From assembly GCA_030729445.1 (NCBI GenBank), contig JANQXJ010000091.1, forward strand, positions 1-5,738: a stretch of DNA of 5,738 nt, given 5' to 3'. This DNA comes from Limnohabitans sp. (GTDB lineage Bacteria; Pseudomonadota; Gammaproteobacteria; Burkholderiales; Burkholderiaceae_C). Below are positions 4,601 through 5,738 of this stretch, piece by piece; position 1 is the stretch's first letter; each line of letters begins with the position of its first letter. The position numbers were made by a program, and so were the translations under genes. The notes beneath the pieces were generated by a model, which was not told the DNA's origin, made no database searches, and saw nothing but the letters and a program-made list of their open reading frames with translations.

Positions 4601-5233
4601 ATGGGCTTGCAGGCTTGGTGGATGTTTGTCGTGATGACTTTTTTGATCTCGGCAACCCCGGGGCCCAATATGCTTTTGGTCATGAGCCACGGTGCCCGTT
4701 TTGGCCTGCGACCCGCCATTTGGACCATGGCGGGCTGCATGACGGCACTGATCGGCATGGTCAGTATTTCATCGGCCGGTGTGGGGGCTTTGCTGCACAG
4801 TTTTCCCGCCGTCTTTGACGCGTTGCGCTACCTCGGGGCGGCTTACTTGGCCTATTTGGGCTACAAATTGTGGTGTGCGGGTGTGCCCACAGGGGATGCA
4901 CCCGCCAGTGCGGCTGTGACCGAGGTGGGCCAGCGCAGCGGGGGCTCTTTTTATCGTCAGGGGCTGGCGGTCGCGGCGAGCAACCCCAAGGCCATTGTGT
5001 TTGCGGCGGCCTTTTTTCCGCAGTTTATCCAGGCCGATCGGCCAGCGGGTCTGCAGTTTGCGGTGTTGTTGATCACCTTCACCGTCATCGAGGTCAGTTG
5101 GTACCTGATCTACGCCCTGAGCGGTCACAAGTTGTCGCGATTTTTGCAGCAGGGCCATGTGATGAAAAACTTCAACCGCGTCACGGGCGCTGTGTTTGTG
5201 GGCTTTGCCGCTTTGATGGCGGCCAGCCGTTGA
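4601..5233 (+). CDS. LysE/RhtB-family amino-acid exporter
   Basis: A 210-residue inner-membrane protein of the LysE/RhtB translocator family, which exports amino acids or similar small metabolites. The N-terminal helix carries the family signature SATPGPNMLLVMSHGARFG (17-35). Hydrophobic segments lie at roughly 4-26, 38-62, 70-92, 121-142, 150-174 and 192-208, the usual six. The second conserved block, ASNPKAIVFAAAFFPQFI (126-143), is also intact. The Ala/Gly/Ser-rich stretch 93-118 is the usual variable loop. Length is standard for the family. The substrate (homoserine, threonine, lysine, leucine or other) cannot be told. The ATG at 4601 is chosen because AGGGA at 4589-4593 is well spaced and the protein begins just before the first helix. 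It is 73 bases from the SDR gene and may be a separate unit. No LysR-type regulator, a common partner, is in view. Confidence 0.92.
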   Translation: MGLQAWWMFVVMTFLISATPGPNMLLVMSHGARFGLRPAIWTMAGCMTALIGMVSISSAGVGALLHSFPAVFDALRYLGAAYLAYLGYKLWCAGVPTGDAPASAAVTEVGQRSGGSFYRQGLAVAASNPKAIVFAAAFFPQFIQADRPAGLQFAVLLITFTVIEVSWYLIYALSGHKLSRFLQQGHVMKNFNRVTGAVFVGFAALMAASR

Positions 5234-5288
5234 AGTTTTCGTCGGCCGTTGCCTGATCGGGTTTACCCCCGCTAACTGTGCGCCAAGC

Positions 5289-5297
5289 TGTGGATAA
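5289..5297 (-). other. Consensus DnaA box in the convergent gap
   Basis: TGTGGATAA on the plus strand is TTATCCACA on the minus strand, a 9 of 9 match to the E. coli-type DnaA box. It lies between the LysE-family gene and the convergent radical SAM gene. Only one perfect copy is present; TTATCCC at 5370-5376 is a partial match overlapping the radical SAM stop. A lone box is not an origin. It may titrate DnaA, act in regulation, or be chance. Confidence 0.4.
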
Positions 5298-5340
5298 GCC
5301 CATGAACAAGCTCTGAGACCCGCATGTCTGTTGCCTTGGC

Positions 5341-5363
5341 AGCAATTGCTTGAAAATTAAGCA
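5341..5363. repeat. Palindrome and adjoining hairpin after the radical SAM gene
   Basis: AGCAATTGCT (5341-5350) is a perfect 10-base palindrome. It overlaps a second symmetry, TGCTT (as GCTT plus preceding base, 5348-5351) against AAGC (5359-5362), around an AT-rich loop. These lie 7 to 29 bases downstream of the minus-strand stop at 5370. Neither is followed by a T run on the minus strand, so a terminator role is doubtful; a binding site is possible. Confidence 0.25.
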
Positions 5364-5369
5364 GTGTCT

Positions 5370-5738
5370 TTATCCCAGCGCTTTGGCAATTTTGTGGCGC
5401 GGCACGGTGGTTTTGGGGCACTGGCCTTTGGGCAGCTCAAACCACTGGCGCACGTCGTTGTCCACACCCACGCCGTGCATGAAGTTGTAGATGGCTTTTT
5501 TCAGGCCCTGGCCCAACAGGTCGTGGTCCACGCCCGGGGGCATGGGAGTCGGGTCCACAAAGCCCACATCGTTTTTGGCAAAGGTGCCTTCGGGCAGAGG
5601 CAAAAGCGTCACACCATAGGCCTCGGGGTTTTGGCCCACGGGTGAATGCACGGTGCAGACAAAGCGGTGGAAAAAGCCGCTGTGGATGCAGCCGTTTTCA
5701 AACAGCTGGCGCACGTATTCGAGCGCGTCCACCGTGTC
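5370..5738 (-). CDS. C-terminal part of a radical SAM protein, probably B12-binding type (partial, cut by right edge)
   Basis: An open minus-strand frame enters from the right edge and ends at TAA (5372-5370), giving 122 visible residues. The sequence matches my recollection of the C-terminal region of large radical SAM proteins with an N-terminal cobalamin-binding domain: an LEYVRQLFENGCI helix, then GFFHRFVCTVHSPVGQNPEAYG, then a TFAKNDVGFVDPT block and a helix containing IYNFMHG. The SAM-cluster cysteines (CxxxCxxC) and any B12 domain would lie outside the window, so catalytic capacity cannot be judged. The GTG at 5732 is internal, because the frame continues upstream and conserved-looking sequence starts right at the edge. 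The gene converges on the LysE-family gene with a 136-base gap. Family assignment is moderate and the substrate is unknown. Confidence 0.65.
   Translation of the reverse strand, partial: DTVDALEYVRQLFENGCIHSGFFHRFVCTVHSPVGQNPEAYGVTLLPLPEGTFAKNDVGFVDPTPMPPGVDHDLLGQGLKKAIYNFMHGVGVDNDVRQWFELPKGQCPKTTVPRHKIAKALG

Noticed and set aside
5258..5269. CGGGTTTACCCC as a terminator for the LysE-family gene
   Set aside because: Only three base pairs form and no T run follows.

Overview
The window reads as ordinary chromosomal DNA of a GC-rich betaproteobacterium. The style of several proteins (AroQ, the ParD-like protein, the C-factor-like SDR, the radical SAM tail) suggests Burkholderiales, most likely a Comamonadaceae freshwater type such as Limnohabitans. 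That placement is inference from sequence style, not from a search. No insertion sequence, CRISPR array, rRNA, tRNA or prophage gene is visible.

Layout. Bases 1-206 are the basic C-terminal tail of a gene cut by the left edge. A relatively AT-rich gap leads to an orphan ParD-like antitoxin-family gene (407-748, +) with overlapping inverted repeats just upstream. Convergent to it is aroQ (848-1285, -), type II 3-dehydroquinate dehydratase of the shikimate pathway. A short divergent gap (1286-1385) separates aroQ from a tight run of five plus-strand genes: a cytoplasmic FrnE-type DsbA-family oxidoreductase (1386-2042), an exported histidine phosphatase (2053-2673), a small DCC/DUF393 CxxC protein (2670-3050), an exported SUMF1/formylglycine-generating-enzyme-fold protein lacking the catalytic cysteine pair (3050-3832), and a C-factor-like short-chain dehydrogenase (3832-4527). 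The first junction is 10 bases and the other three are stop/start overlaps, so the five are almost certainly one translationally coupled operon. After 73 bases containing a perfect inverted repeat comes a LysE/RhtB-family exporter (4601-5233, +). It converges on the C-terminal end of a radical SAM (probably B12-binding type) protein (5370 to the right edge, -). The convergent gap holds a perfect consensus DnaA box and a 10-base palindrome.

How it fits together. The operon mixes two CxxC proteins, two exported proteins (one Tat-like, one Sec-like signal) and an NAD(P) oxidoreductase. A shared job, perhaps an envelope redox or maturation step, is possible but not shown by the sequence. I did not find a clear, new, self-contained system. 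The operon with its degenerate SUMF1-fold member and the orphan ParD-like gene with its upstream repeats are the parts most worth following up.
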